From Lunularia cruciata (taxonomy: Eukaryota; Streptophyta; Marchantiopsida; Lunulariales; Lunulariaceae), in contig OX419760.1 of the NCBI GenBank assembly GCA_948567375.1, forward strand, positions 7,564,001 to 7,628,000: DNA of 64,000 nucleotides, in the 5' to 3' direction. Made by a program: the position numbers and the translations under genes. This document shows, in pieces, positions 1 to 12,723 of this stretch (the stretch's first letter is position 1; every line of letters begins with the position of its first letter). The notes beneath the pieces are model-generated. The model saw only the letters and a list, made by a program, of their open reading frames with translations, was not told the DNA's origin and did not search any database.

Positions 1-1988
1 GCAACCCAAGTTAAAAGGAGATTTGTAAACATCATTACAAATACATAAACATTAATACAAATAAAATATTTGGATAAAAATACACAGGAATATATATCAC
101 ATACACTCTAAGACATAATCACTCCTTTTTTCATACAAAATTATTTATACACAAATTATTATCACATTTTCTTTAATTTATATTTTATAAATTATTAAGA
201 TATGTTGTTGTTGTAGAAATATTTCTATACTTCCTTAGATTGGACAAATAACAAGTAGGATGAAAGAGCAAGATAAAAAACAAAAGGAGACACTCAAAAC
301 TAATGAAGTTAAGAATTAGCAAACTATTAATAAATTTTTACAACATCATAACTTCAATAAATAAGAATTTAATTTTTACATATCATACAAGAATAGAAGG
401 TTCATTCTAAATTTAAAAGAAATAGTATTGAGTACATTAATTGACTTGAGATGTAATCTCTTGCAAGTTTTATTAATATTATCACTATTATATTTGTTAA
501 CTAAAGCAATCTTTCTATCTATAGACTCAATTTTTATATGTAAAAATGCATGTTATATATAGGAATAAAAGATATATCCCAATTTTGTTTAATACAAAAT
601 TTATAATAGAAGGGATCCTAAAATTCTTAAAAAAAATCATTTTATATATTAAATACAAACATCAGAAATTTTACAAAATACTCAATAAAATAGATTTTCC
701 TTCATATATTTATTTTCTTTTGTAACAAAATTAACATAGTTTTAATTTAAATTTAAATTTAATTATTATTCAAACTTTTTTTCTAATTTTTATTATTAAA
801 ATTATCCATTTTAATATATGACTGAATTATGAAATTAACTATATATTTCATGTGAATAAATGATAAATGATAACTTTATTATAACTTAAGTTACATTTTA
901 ATTCTTGGCTATTTCATTGACAATCTAATTGGCGGTAAATCTTGAAGCAAAGTTTATAAGAGTAATAATCAAATCAATTAATACCTTCCACTACTAGTAT
1001 TATTTTTTATAATATATTTTCCTTATTGATAGCATTCTATTACTAAACAACAATACACTACTAAAGAGTGAATTTAACTACTTATTATTTAAAATTATGA
1101 GATAGAATATATATCAAGAGTAAAAATCTTATTTGTGAGTTTAAATTCTCACTAAAAATCTAAGATTAACAATACAATATATTAGTTTAAATAATTGTTT
1201 TCTCTAGAAAATAATTAACAGGTTAGTACAATTACTATGAGCTTATTCTTATGTAATACTTTGAATAGCTTACTTTAGCTTATATCAAATAAAAGTATGT
1301 TAAAACATTTTACATATACTAAGATTAATTATTTTATACATTTTTTGTTGATTACCTTATTTAAAATACTTACCTAATGTATAAATGTTTACAATAAATA
1401 ATATATAAATATTATATTTATCCACTATAAAAATGTAATTGTCTTATATTAGGAGTAAATATTATGAAAATTATATATCATATGTACAATAAAAATGCTT
1501 AAAAACTACATCTGATATAAAATAATTAATATGGATTATTTAATATTATCTATCTATAAAGTATTATGACATGTTAGTTTGAATGTTTGTATATTCACAT
1601 ATTCATAAAATTGAAGATCTTAGCAAAAGGATATTCTGAAAATTGAAGATCTTAGAAAAAGGATTAAATATTTAGTGTATTGTCTATATCATTTCCTTGA
1701 TTATTGAAAACTCTAATTACATACTTATATAATAATGCAACTTTTTAAAGTTTCACATACTTTCACTTTAAATGTTTAATATACAATAGATTAGAGAAAT
1801 GGATTTATGATTAATATAGGTATTTATAAGGATATATTGGATGATTTTACAAAGCCTTCAAACCTATATTTTCAAACCTATATTATCAGTGACATATATA
1901 CTTCAGTATTATGTCATGACAACTTCTTAAAATCATGTACATTTATTAAGTAAGTTAACCAAGAACCATCAATCTATGATGTTTAAGA

Positions 1989-2044
<56 letters not shown>

Positions 2045-3279
2045 TTAGTGAATTAATTAACAAGATAAATCAATCTATCATATTTATTTAGCATATTACA
2101 TACATCAAATTTCAATAATACACCAAGATCGGAAGATCCACTCTCATAGTTACTAACAAAAAGCTATAACCTTATATATAAAAATTGATTAGTATCATAA
2201 TTTTAACTAATATTAAAATTACGAACAACTAAAATATTAAGAGAGAAGTATCAATGGATATGTTTAAGGTGAAAAATCAATTGAAAGAGCAATTGATATT
2301 AATAATTTGTATAAATTTTACATAGTTAGTATACTTATTAAATCATATATATATATGATATTATTTATAGATCTCTTATTAAATATTCTGTTTACTATAT
2401 ATATGTCAAGAATATATCTCATATCTACATGAAGGATATAATTTTCATATGAAATTTTGCTTCAATAAAACTCATTCACTCATCAAATATATTGAATTTT
2501 AAATTAATAGAGTTGTTGACTTTAAGTTCAAAGTAAACATTTTGACTATTGGTAAAAAATATTGCTAACTATTTCAAATCGGAAGTTAGACATTTAGATC
2601 ACACATAAATATCATTTAATCAAAACCAACTTTTTTTCTATCAATATTTTTTTAAACATTGATTTGGAAGTAGTAAAAATATATAGTAAAACTAAGAATA
2701 ACTATTTTATATTATTTCATCAACAAATGAATATCATACTACTACAATATATACACCTCTTATTTTAAGAAGAGTATTTTCAAATTTTGCATTTTAAGAG
2801 CAAAATCATTATTTAATATCTAGCTCAAAAGTAAAATTATATTTTTATTATCATATTATTTAAAATAAGTTTTGTAATGTTGATTGTCATGGCTCACTTG
2901 TTCTCAAGAGTGCAATATTGTTCCATTTTTCTAAATTTTTAAAGGAAAAGAAACATATTATTATATCTAAGTAAGAAGCCACTCAACTTGGTATTATTTA
3001 GCTTCATCCTTGTATTCACCAAGGTATAGAAGAGATGTCCCAAAGATCTTTGTTTCCATAAACCTTCAATTTGGAAAGGTCATCTTTGAAGAATAAATTT
3101 TCTATCTGCACTTTAGGGTTTATATCTATATTGTCAATTTTTTCAAATGGAAATTATTATCTCATTAGAAGCAACTTCACATGAGCTTTCTATTGACACC
3201 AAAATAGTAATGTTTGGAGCATGTCACAAAAGATATGACCATATGAAGTACTGACCATATGGATGTTGAACCCACACCT
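1..3279. other. AT-rich gene-free DNA
   Basis: Very AT-rich sequence with stops in all frames and no coding similarity that I can recognise. It holds a long TA microsatellite near 1990-2043 and a direct repeat of about 25 bases around AATTGAAGATCTTAG near 1610 and 1637. I see no RNA gene or LTR end here. It is probably decayed transposon DNA, but nothing in it proves that. Confidence 0.6.
1990..2043. repeat. (TA)n microsatellite
   Basis: An uninterrupted run of alternating A and T of about 26 dinucleotide units. Confidence 0.95.
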
Positions 3280-3849
3280 TGTACCTCATATTCATCTCAT
3301 ACTTTTTTTTCTTGTTTGTAACCTCATACATGTTTCTCATCTATAACCTCATACTCATTTCTTGTTTGTAACCTATTGTTGTTTCTCATTCCTAATTTTG
3401 TATTTGTTTCTTGTTTATAACTTCATACCATGTTTCTCGTATGTAATCTCATACTTGTTTCTCATTTGCAACCTCATAGTTGTTTGTCATTGTAGTCTTG
3501 TACTCATTTCTCATTTGTAACCTTGTACTTGTTTCTCGTTTGTAACCTCATATTCATTTCTTGTTTGTAACTTTGTACCAGGCTTGTTTTAAGACTTTGT
3601 ATTGTTTGTTGTAAACCTCTTACTATTTGTCTTGTACTAAGACCTCATAATCAGACCTTGTACTTGTCTTAGACTCACACCTTGCACTTCTTGTGCTCGT
3701 GCTCATCTCAAACCTCATACTCTTACTATTTGTATCTCGTACATCATACATGGACATCATCTTGTATATCCTACCTCATACTCATACATAATCTCATACT
3801 ATTCATCTTGTACTCAAACTTGACACTATTCATCTTGTATCTCAATACA
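3280..3849. repeat. degenerate 25-30 base tandem array
   Basis: The motif ACCTCATAC, then TTGTTTCTC, then a variable TTTGTA recurs about twenty times with substitutions and short indels. It is richest between 3280 and 3600 and becomes irregular (CTTGTACTC, CCTCATACTC) up to the start of the adjoining LTR at 3850. The short ORF 3682-3987 is a low-complexity reading of this array and is not treated as a gene. Confidence 0.75.
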
Positions 3850-4447
3850 CGTAATGTTTTGAGGATAGGAGAAACCCCAAGAAAAACACCAAAAAAACAC
3901 AAAACTTCATCCTTCAATACTTTGATGCCCCAAAAGAGCACATCGTATTTATTATATAGCAAAGAAGAACCACTCAATGGGAGCTAAACCCTTGGATCAA
4001 ATACATGGATTGGTGATATGTCAACAAGCTCCATCGATAGATTTAATTGTATGGATTGTGACATGTTGATCCTTGTTCTATTTGGTTGGTCAAACAAGTT
4101 TGATCAAAAGGAATCTTTGGAGAATCTTCTTGCAGGAAGCTCAAGGTAACATGGGTGATGTACTTTTGGAAAGCTCTTGATGAGACAAACAAGGGGAAAA
4201 AGAAACTAATATATTTTGGTCCAGAAGGGATGAATCTTTCATTTTTCAAGGCCTAATTCATCTGTTAAGGCCTCTCAAATTGGATGTGACGTTTTCAAGG
4301 TGTTTTTTGGCTTCTACTCTATTAGTAGAAGTACTCTTTTGGTGATACCTCTATCTGATCTACTTAGAAAATCATATATAACATCTTTCAAGATATCACA
4401 AAGCAAATTTCCACCTCTAAATAATATGTCTAGCTAATGGTATTACA
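3850..4447 (-). mobile_element. solo LTR, family LTR1
   Basis: A 598-base block that aligns along its length with the LTR at 39524-40256 and with the solo LTR at 30479-31074. Shared blocks include TTTATTATATAG, the TTGGTTGGTCAAACAAG region, the AGTAGAAGTACTCTTTTGG region, and the terminal GGTATTACA. The left end reads CGTAATG where the family begins TGTAAT, so the terminal TG has decayed. No five-base target duplication is visible (ATACA on the left, ACGCC on the right). No internal retrotransposon sequence adjoins it. Strand is given as the coding strand of the related element at 35155-40256. Confidence 0.8.
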
Positions 4448-5479
4448 ACGCCTCATATTAATCTCATTTCTTGTATCTTGTACCATATTTTCTTGCATAC
4501 AAGTAAGGCCATCAACCACTTCATACAAAATGAGCAACATCTAACTTTGCTAGTAATGACTAAGAGCCATTTTGTAGATATGATAGGACAGTTTCTGTAG
4601 TTGTAGTACAAGACAATTTGTATCTATACATAGTGGTTAAGTTATGATACAAAGACATTGTATTATGTCTATCACCTTAATTAATAGTGTAGATGACAAG
4701 AGGTAGAAGTGGTCATTCCACATGGATCATGCCTATTGAAGATTAGTTTTAGGGTTAGGTAAGTAGATAAAATGTGATTAACATTGAGTGGCTTGGATGT
4801 AATTACATGATTTCCAATACATTGTAGCCATTGTATTTCTTTGGCAGTTAAGTAGGATTTATATGAGGCTTAGATCCTATGTTCATAGGGTTCATTTGTT
4901 GCATCTTTTCATTGTAATAAACAAGTTTTGTATCATCAAGGCTATCAAGTTGGTATATATATATTAGTTTGCACTTGGTATGAGTCATTACATGCTAGAT
5001 TGAGTAGGAGTAAGGAATCTTGATGCATGAGTAGAAGAACTTGAGTGAGTGAAGTCATTTGTGTGGAACTAGGGTGTGCAACTCTAGGGTCTCAATAAAG
5101 GTCAAGAACACAAAGATAGGCTGCCACACACATGGATTATTGTAAAGTAAAACCAACCTATAAGATTCAACAATGTAGTCATTCAAGACTCTTGTGATGT
5201 TGAGTATTCCAAGAAGTATTGAACGTTATGTCATAATGGTAGTATTAGGATGATTGGATCCTTGGGAGATCTTACTATCTCTTAATTTGTGTGCTCTAAG
5301 ACACTATTTGTGAGACACCTTAATATTGTTAATTTTGTACAACCTAAACTTTGTGGTGTTAGTGTGAATCATAGTACTTTTGACTACTTCAGTGATAGTT
5401 GTCAAGAATTTGGCCATGCAATAAGGAGGGTTAAGATATTTCAAGGTAAAGTGACCTTTGTTACAAATGAACCATCATA
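4448..5479. other. gene-free DNA between LTR elements
   Basis: Moderately AT-rich sequence with only short ORFs. The 63-codon ORF at 5289-5480 shows no family that I recognise and ends exactly where element A is inserted. I see no repeats or RNA genes. Confidence 0.5.
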
Positions 5480-5484
5480 ATCGA

Positions 5485-5909
5485 TGTAAAAGACCAAGAC
5501 CAAGGGGAGAAATAAGAGAAGGGAAGATCATATTTGAACACTTGAATGAGGGAAACTCCAAATACCTAGCATGATCTTTGGCTCTTGTATTTATAAGGAG
5601 CATACAAGGCTCTTGAGAAGTTTCTCAAGAAGTTTACTTGAACCACTTTCTTGGAGTGCAAGCCAAGTTAACCAGGAAGTTTCTCAAGAAGCTTCCGGGT
5701 TGAAGCTTCTTACTTGGCATGCAAGCTAAGCTAGTTGGAAGCTTATAGAAGATTCCTTCTAGAAATTACCTACTTGTGTTGCAAGCTAAGCTAGTGGGAA
5801 GTTCCCCAAGAAGTTTCCTAGATACTTCTAGGATATTCTAAGCTAATTTGGCCTATTCACTACTTTGTTAGCCTTGACTAACTTTGTCGTTGAACTCCAT
5901 ATTGTTACA
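5485..5909 (-). repeat. 3' LTR of element A (family LTR2)
   Basis: 425 bases beginning TGTAAAAGACC and ending ATTGTTACA, matched along its length by 10622-11036. On the minus strand it carries a TATAAATAC promoter motif (seen here as GTATTTATA near 5598) downstream of several GAAGCTTC-rich modules. Confidence 0.9.
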
Positions 5910-5934
5910 TATTCTAGTTGGTGATGTCCTCGTC

Positions 5935-8900
5935 GCCATTGAAGTTTCAAACTCTTGGATAGTCGTTTGTGCATTCTGGAGATGAGAAAGAGGCCCCCAA
6001 GTGGCATCATGAAGGGAATAACCCTTCCAAAGGACCTTGTACTTTATATGTTGTCAATGGCCATGTTGGATGTGGCAATGTGCAAGGATACAATCAACTT
6101 TGTACTCCTCATGATCATGGATAGGGATGGGAGGAAGAGGAGGTTGGACACAAGAGGAAAAAGAAGATGGATTAGGAACAAAGGGTTCTAACTTGGAAAC
6201 ATGGAAGACAAGGTGGATGCACATATGACAAGGCAAGGCAAATCAATAAGCAACACAAGAGATGATTTGGGTGACATAAAGGGTCATATCCAATTAAGTG
6301 CAAGTTTACAAACTTGGGTATCAATCAGGAGGGGTAGGTTACAAGAGGAGAGCATGAATTTGTCACCAACTTGAAAGGTGAGATCATGACGATGGTGGTC
6401 CGCATATTGTTTCTGACGATGGTAAGCAACAAGGAGATGAGACTTAGCTTGCTAAAGGGATTGGGATATGGTGGTCAAGAAGGTTGAAGTATGAGGGACA
6501 CAAGATGGAAGAAGAGCAAGAAAGGATTCTAGAACAAGTGGATCTTGGCCAAAATTAAGAAAGAAAGGAGAGAATCCAATGCTTGCCTATTTGGAGTTAT
6601 TGTATGCAAACTTTGCAACTGCAAGACATTCATCCCAATTGGTGTGGTGTACATTAACGAAGGCACAAAGCATATCCTCCAAGGTGCAATTTGCATGTTT
6701 AGTTTATCTATTAGTTTGAGGATGATAGGCCATGGACAAAGCAAGCTTGGTGTCAAGTATCTGGAAGAATGCTTGCCAAAAGTTTCCAGTGAATTGAGGA
6801 TCACAGTCGTAGATGAGTACTTGCAACATCCTTGATGCTTAAAGACATTGTCAAAATAGAGTTGCACACATGTTGGAGCATCCATGGTATCAAAGGTCGG
6901 TGCCAAGTGGATTTGCTTACTAAGATTATCCAAAAACACCACAATTTCTATGCGACCTTACTTTGTCTTGGGCAGGGATGTGATAAGATCCAAGCTCACA
7001 TGTTTCTCTCGAGTAGATGGATTGGGAAGTGGTTGAAGGAGTCCACTTGGTTTCAGGTTGTTGGCCTTGTTGCATTGGTAGCTCTCACATGATCGGACAA
7101 ACTCTCATACATCTTGTGTTATGTTGAGCCACTACCATTGGCATTGGAGAGTACTCAAGGTCTTGTCTACACCCATGTAACCAACGATTGGTAAGCCATG
7201 GGCTTCTTGGAGGTATATAAGTTAGACGTCACCCTTGGCTGGAACATAAATTTGGTCCTCATGGAATAGAAGGCCTTCCTTCAAGGAGAAGGTTTTGTAT
7301 TCCTTGTCATTGGTTGCAAGACACCCATGTACTTCTGAAAGAATGGATCTTGTTGTAGAGCTATCCTTAACTCAATTTGGACCTTGGAGTCTATTGACGT
7401 TGTCGTGATGAGAGGAAGAGACTTTCAAATTAGGTTATTGTGATAAGGCATTAGGGATGACATAGAACCAATTAGGTTTGTACTCAAGTTGATGTCAAAC
7501 AATTGTAGTTGTTCCTCCCATCAATGATGTCTACTCTTCATGTGTTCCAAATGTAATGTCTGCAACAAGAGCTTGTGATCCATTCACATGACCACTTGTT
7601 TCCCCAAGAGATAATGCCTCCATACCTTGGTGGCATATACTATCACTAGTTGTTCCCAATCTCAAATAGAGTAATTCCTTTTTGCTATATTTAGTCTATG
7701 AGACACAAAGGCAATGGAATGTAATCCATATGTGAATTCATGTTGCAACATGGCTCCAATTGCAAATTAAAAGCATCAAAATCAACCACACATGGTAGTT
7801 GAGGATCATATGGTTGAAGAATTGGTCTTGAAGACACCATATGTTTCAATTTCTGAAATGCATCTTCATGTTGGTCCATTGAAAGCTCACGTTCTTCCCC
7901 AAAAGATCAATCAATGGTGCAGCCATATGAGCATAGTAGTGGATGGACTATCAATAAAAACTAGCCAATCCATTAAATGCATGTACTTCAATAGTATCCT
8001 TTGGAGTAGGCCAATCAATGATGGCCTTGATTTTCTCCTTGTCCATCTTGATCCCCTCCAATGAGATCTTGTGACCCAAGAAGGTAACTTCCTTTTGTCA
8101 AAAGGCACACTTCAACTTCTTGCAATAAAACTTCCATTGTCGTAATTGTCTTAAGACTTCTCACATGTGATTCATATGTTCCACTTCTATCTTGCTATAG
8201 ATTAAGATATCATCCAAGAACACCACCACATACCAATCCACCATTCCATCCAACACCCGATGCATCTAGTCCATGAAGATTGTTAGAGCATTATCGAGCC
8301 CAGAAGGCAAAACTCTCCACTCAAAATATCCACATCTTGTACAAAATGCAGTCTTTTGCACATCTTCTTTATCAATGAGGATTTGCCAATATATGCAGTG
8401 AAGATCCAACTTGGAGAAGTATTGTAATCCACTCAATTGATCAAGCAAGTCATCAATTCAAGGCAAAGGGTATGCATTCTTAACTGTTTGTTTATTGAGC
8501 CCACGGTAATCAATATAGAAACAAAGTCCTCCATCCTTCTTTGGAGTAAATAGTACTAGTGCTCCCCAAGAGGATGTATTATGTCATATGAAATCCTTCT
8601 CCATCAACTCCCTAATTGTTATTCATAACTCCTCCATCTCCTTTGGTGAGAGCTAATAGATTTGTCTACTCACTGGAGTACTCTCTGGTACTAACTCAAT
8701 CTTGAATGGCATACCACAATCAAAGGGTAATCCCTTTGGCAGATCATCTGAAAACACATCCATAAACTCTTGAACTATGTGGTCAACCATTGCTTGATGA
8801 GGCTTCTAACTCTCCTCGGATTCTCCTTATGCAATTGGCTTGATTCACACTACAAAAAAGACTTATCTTCCTCCAAAGCTTGCTCTATAGCTACTTCATT

Positions 8901-9400
8901 GACAAACTTCCCATCTAGGAACTTATCTTTCTTCATAGCTTGCTCTATGGTTGCTTTCTTTACAAACTTCCTATCTTGGGACTGACTATCCTTAGGTGTC
9001 TTACTCAAAGGTGCTAAACAACCTAATAAAAAATTCCTACCTTGGTGTTGTACTTGAATTTATCATCGGGTCCAATCAAATTGAACCTTATGATGTTCAA
9101 GCCAAGGTAGTCCTAGAATGACATCATAGTGTAGAGGTGCCACTACAAAATTCATACACTCCAAATACTCCTTCCAAATCTTGAAGATAACAAGATTCAA
9201 GGTACGGACTATAGAACACTTTCTACCATCCATCATCATCAATCTACTTCTAATTATTGGTTTGGTAGGAACACCCAATTCCTTTGATAATTACGTAGAC
9301 ATGCAATTCTTTGAACTTCCAAAATCAACCAAAATCCTACAAACACTATCAAATAACATACCTTGCAAGTGAAGCAAACTTGCATAGGTTAGACCTTCAA
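5935..9400 (-). pseudogene. Gypsy pol pseudogene of element A (PR-RT-RH-IN-CHR)
   Basis: Pieces in several frames can be read on the minus strand. The protease region (9063-9400) ends in HYDVILGLPWLEHHKVQF. The reverse-transcriptase region (about 8000-8700) holds KLDLHCIYWQILIDKEDVQ at 8340-8430 and the catalytic FLDDI box at about 8205-8225. RNase H debris with ILQPYDPQLPCVVDFDA lies at 7770-7850. The integrase region (about 6350-7250) includes the AYHPQ motif near 6730 and HDLTFQVGD near 6370. The tail near 5940-6080 resembles the chromodomain end seen in element B (NEYP..DATW type). At the integrase position after YHPQ where a catalytic Glu is expected, this copy reads TKHAN. Stops and frameshifts are frequent, so no protein is made. 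Confidence 0.85.
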
Positions 9401-9409
9401 TCCCATTGG

Positions 9410-10400
9410 AACTAATGAAGTTCCTAATAGGCGGCCCAAAATCTCCTATTGGGATTCCTTGTTTCCCTAATCATTCTGCCCCACAATTTCTATTTGGGCA
9501 ACTTGTTGAGGTAGCTTATTCTTGAGTGTGCACTCTGCAATACGGTGTCCATTTTGATAACAATAAAAACATCCACCATTTTGTCAGAATCTTTCATGAT
9601 CTATTGTGCCTAGTGGCCTTTGCTAGATGGCATCGATCTCCATGTGTATTGGCTCCTCCACCCGTGTGTAGTGTGTGGGTGGGTTTGGAGATGATCGAGG
9701 TCAAGACCAAGTTGTTGAAACCAAGGAATCAAAGTGCTCAGGCAATTGCATGGCTTCCTCCAAGTCTTTTGACTCATGCATAGTCACTTCTAGTCTGGTG
9801 CAGGACTTCAAGCTTCTCACAAAGTGATCTAGAGCTTCTCCATCTAGTATATTTGGAATTTGCATAATGGTGTTCTAGAATTGAGTGATATAGCTTCTTA
9901 CCAAGCCAATCTGCTTCAATTTTGCCAACTTATCTCTTGCGGCCCATGTGATGTTTATAGCTTGGAACCGCCCAATTATTACACTCTTGAATTCTTCCCA
10001 TGTCAAGATTGGCATGAAAAACTACCGCTTAGTTCGTTCCACTCTGAATTGCCACCATAATTTAGTCACTCTATCCAATTTGCTTGAGGCCAATAGAATT
10101 TGTCTTTGTTTATCTGAAGGTTTGTTGCTTTGAAGTAACATTCACAATCAAACACAAAATTTTCCATTGCATCTAGAAGGTTCTTGTCTTCAAATACCTT
10201 AGGCTTTGGAAATATATTCACTCTTATCCTTCTTGAATTGGTGCTCTCTCTACTTGATCTTGTCTATGGTGGTCTTGTTCATCCAAAAATCAAGTAAGGT
10301 GCTCGATTTGTTGCTACATAACAAGGATAACTTCAAGCATTTTGCCGCCATGGCTTCTACTTTATCACACTATCCCTAATTTATCTAATTTCTTAACACA
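9410..10400 (-). pseudogene. Gypsy gag pseudogene of element A
   Basis: Minus-strand gag remnant lying between protease and leader. A clean CCHC zinc knuckle, CFYCYQNGHRIAEC (C-x2-C-x4-H-x4-C), is encoded at 9530-9571, the usual RNA-binding motif at the end of Gypsy Gag. The capsid part upstream (about 9600-10300) is broken by stops and is assigned by position and by similarity to the gag relic of element B at 32160-32765. Confidence 0.75.
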
Positions 10401-10608
10401 TAGATACAACACATCCACCGTTCTCCGTAAGTTACAACTGGAAGCACCAAGGGTTCCTCAAACAAGGTGATCATATGCATAAAATCTTATCCAAATCGTG
10501 AGGTGATGAATTGTGTGAAATGATGCTTGCGTGGTACTTGGACACAAAAATCCAATGGTTTGGTGGAAGTGGATTTGGTGGTCCATAAATTCCATCCATC
10601 TCATTCAT

Positions 10609-10621
10609 GCTTTGATACTAA
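10609..10621 (-). promoter_or_regulatory. primer-binding site, initiator tRNA-Met type
   Basis: Read on the minus strand this is TTAGTATCAAAGC, directly after the 5' LTR. Plant retroelements primed by initiator tRNA-Met carry TGGTATCAGAGC; 10 of 12 bases agree. It fixes the element's orientation. Confidence 0.85.
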
Positions 10622-11036
10622 TGTAAAAGACCAAGACCAAGGAGAGAAATAAGAGAATGGAAGATTACTTTGGGGCACTTGAATGAGGGAAACTCCAAAT
10701 GCCTAGCATGAGCTTTGGTTTATAAGGAGCATACAATGCTCTTGAGGAGCTTCTCAAGAGCTTCCTTGAATTGCTTTCTTGGAGTGCAAGCCAAGTTAAC
10801 TGAGAAGTTTCTCAAGAAGCTTTTTTCTTGAAGCTGCCTACTTAGCGTGCAAGCTAAGTTTGTTCAAAGCTTCTATAAGCTTCTATAAGAAACTACCTAC
10901 TTGGGGTGCAAGTTAAGCTAGTGGGAAGCTTCCCAATAAGCTTCCTATATACTTCAAGGATATTCTAAGCTAATTTGGCCTACTCACTGCTTTGTTAGCT
11001 TTGACTAATTTCGTTGCTAAACTCTATATTTTTATA
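10622..11036 (-). repeat. 5' LTR of element A (family LTR2)
   Basis: 415 bases beginning TGTAAAAGACC and ending in a decayed TTTTTATA where the partner LTR has TTGTTACA. It matches 5485-5909 with many substitutions, so the insertion is old. The primer-binding site lies immediately to its left. Confidence 0.9.
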
Positions 11037-11258
11037 ATCAACAATACTTTTAATTAATTCTATTGTGAGTGTTATTATTAGTGATTTTCTCTTTCATAAT
11101 GCATCTGAGGCATTGACTCTACACTCTTCTTATAATGGTCTTTGCACAAGGTGTTAACTATGCAAGAATAGAGAACTTGTGACATTATGACACTTTATCT
11201 TAATTTCTAGTCATTTCCAACCCATATACTTGAAGGGACAACTTGTTCTTACCAATTA

Positions 11259-11742
11259 CAGTAACCTCTCACGTAAGTACGCAACTTGAACTTGGAGGGT
11301 GTGTGCGTACTTAACCGGTAGGTGCGTACTTCAGATTACTCAGTCCCAAATTGCTTGCGCTCAAAGAGCATGTTGAAGAGCAAGTGGTGGATGATACCGA
11401 TGACCCTTATCCTTGAGTTGAATGTAAATTTAGAGATTGGAATTATATTTTAGGATATCAAATCTCTTTATAAATGGGTTCTTGATATTGAGGACAAGAT
11501 GCTCTACTCCGAAGTTCAAACGGAAGTTGAGGGAACCGTCAAAGAATGATGTGAAATATTCTAAAGCAAGGGCTGCAAGGTTGCCATAAAAAATAAATGC
11601 AAAAAACTTCAAAATTTGCATCAAATGATGATTAATGACATGTACAACTTATAAACACTAAATCTTAAATTTTCAACTAGAATACGCGCACTTAACGAGG
11701 ATGCGTACTCAAATGGGTGCATACTTAACCGAGAGGTTACTG
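11259..11742. mobile_element. small TIR transposon with pogo/mariner-like ends
   Basis: Inverted termini CAGTAACCTCTC at 11259-11270 and GAGAGGTTACTG at 11731-11742, each flanked by TA (11257-11258 and 11743-11744). The terminal CAGTA..ACCTC and the TA duplication are what Tc1/mariner elements of the pogo type show. Both ends carry several copies of a subterminal motif around GCGTACTTAACCG (near 11281, 11308 and 11325, and inverted near 11685, 11703 and 11720). The 484-base interior holds no intact transposase. I could not identify the 64-codon minus-strand ORF at 11430-11624. Most likely a non-autonomous deletion derivative. Confidence 0.75.
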
Positions 11743-11744
11743 TA

Positions 11745-12723
11745 TACTATTAGTACATCAACATTGGGTCACCACATAAATATCCAAAAGAATTTTGAGT
11801 AATGAATTTTAATGCAAATGCATAAGTGTTTGGTTTTTTATTTTACATAAATATTATAAGTACTACAAAATAAAACCCATGATATTTTTGAATTTATTGA
11901 TCTTATTTTGAAATATTTTATTTTTATGTCCAAGCATTAATAACATAACTCTCACTTCTCAAGCCTAATGTTCATGTTCAAGAGAATCACTTTGAATATT
12001 TTGCCATATTCATTCATTCATTCAAAATAAATGAAATGTATTTAATGATAACAAAATTTATACAAGTTACATCTCAAACTATTAGATAAAATTAAATCAT
12101 ATAAAATTATGATATTGTAACTCTCATTATTCAAGCTCAGGCTTCAAGAATTACTACCTTGGGAGTTATTATAATATATTTTAATATTACTTACAACACA
12201 GCAAAAAAAAAGAAAACAGATTTTGCTAACTACACAAACATGTCGATAATATAGCTAGACAAATAAAAGACAACAAAGTTACACATAATTATACCTAAAT
12301 AGAACTAAGTAAAACATAGCTCTATGCACATAATTGTATTTTTATTAACAACAAAATTAATAAAAAAGGAAACTTTTGTATTCATTCATTCAATCTTTTG
12401 GTAATAAAACTAAAGAGGTTCAGTTAGAATAAAAATAAGTAAATATCAATGAAGGATTAAACTATATTGAAGAAATCATCATGCTTAAAAAAATTTGAAA
12501 AGTGGTACTTCTAGAACATTCATCTTTATATGTAAACATGATATTTATATCTAAGTATAAGTATATGAGTAGATATAATATTTGTATTTAAGTATACAAG
12601 AGTTACAAATATGTAATTCATAAGAGATCAAAGGAGCCTAATTCAAGGCAACTCTTACATCTAGTGATGATTATTGTACATATAGTGAAGTTTTGTATTA
12701 AAATATATGAAGATTAAAAGAGA
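11745..12723. other. AT-rich gene-free DNA
   Basis: No coding similarity, no LTR ends and no RNA gene seen. AT-rich, with short repeats of ATTCATTCATTCA type. Confidence 0.5.

Larger units (their letters stand above)
5485..11036 (-). mobile_element. Ty3/Gypsy chromovirus A, decayed, full length
   Basis: A complete but decayed LTR retrotransposon of 5552 bases, coding on the minus strand. The two LTRs (5485-5909 and 10622-11036) have TGTAA...TTACA-type ends. The flanking five bases are ATCGA on the left and ATCAA on the right, a four of five match to a target duplication. Reading the minus strand there is a primer-binding site beside the right LTR, a gag region with a zinc knuckle, protease, reverse transcriptase, RNase H, integrase and a chromodomain-like tail, the gene order of Ty3/Gypsy chromoviruses. 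Numerous stops and frameshifts make it non-coding. It serves as the size reference for the fragmented relative at 29714-42184. Confidence 0.9.

Noticed and set aside
3682-3987. 101-codon ORF
   Set aside because: Low-complexity translation of the degenerate tandem array and the edge of the solo LTR.
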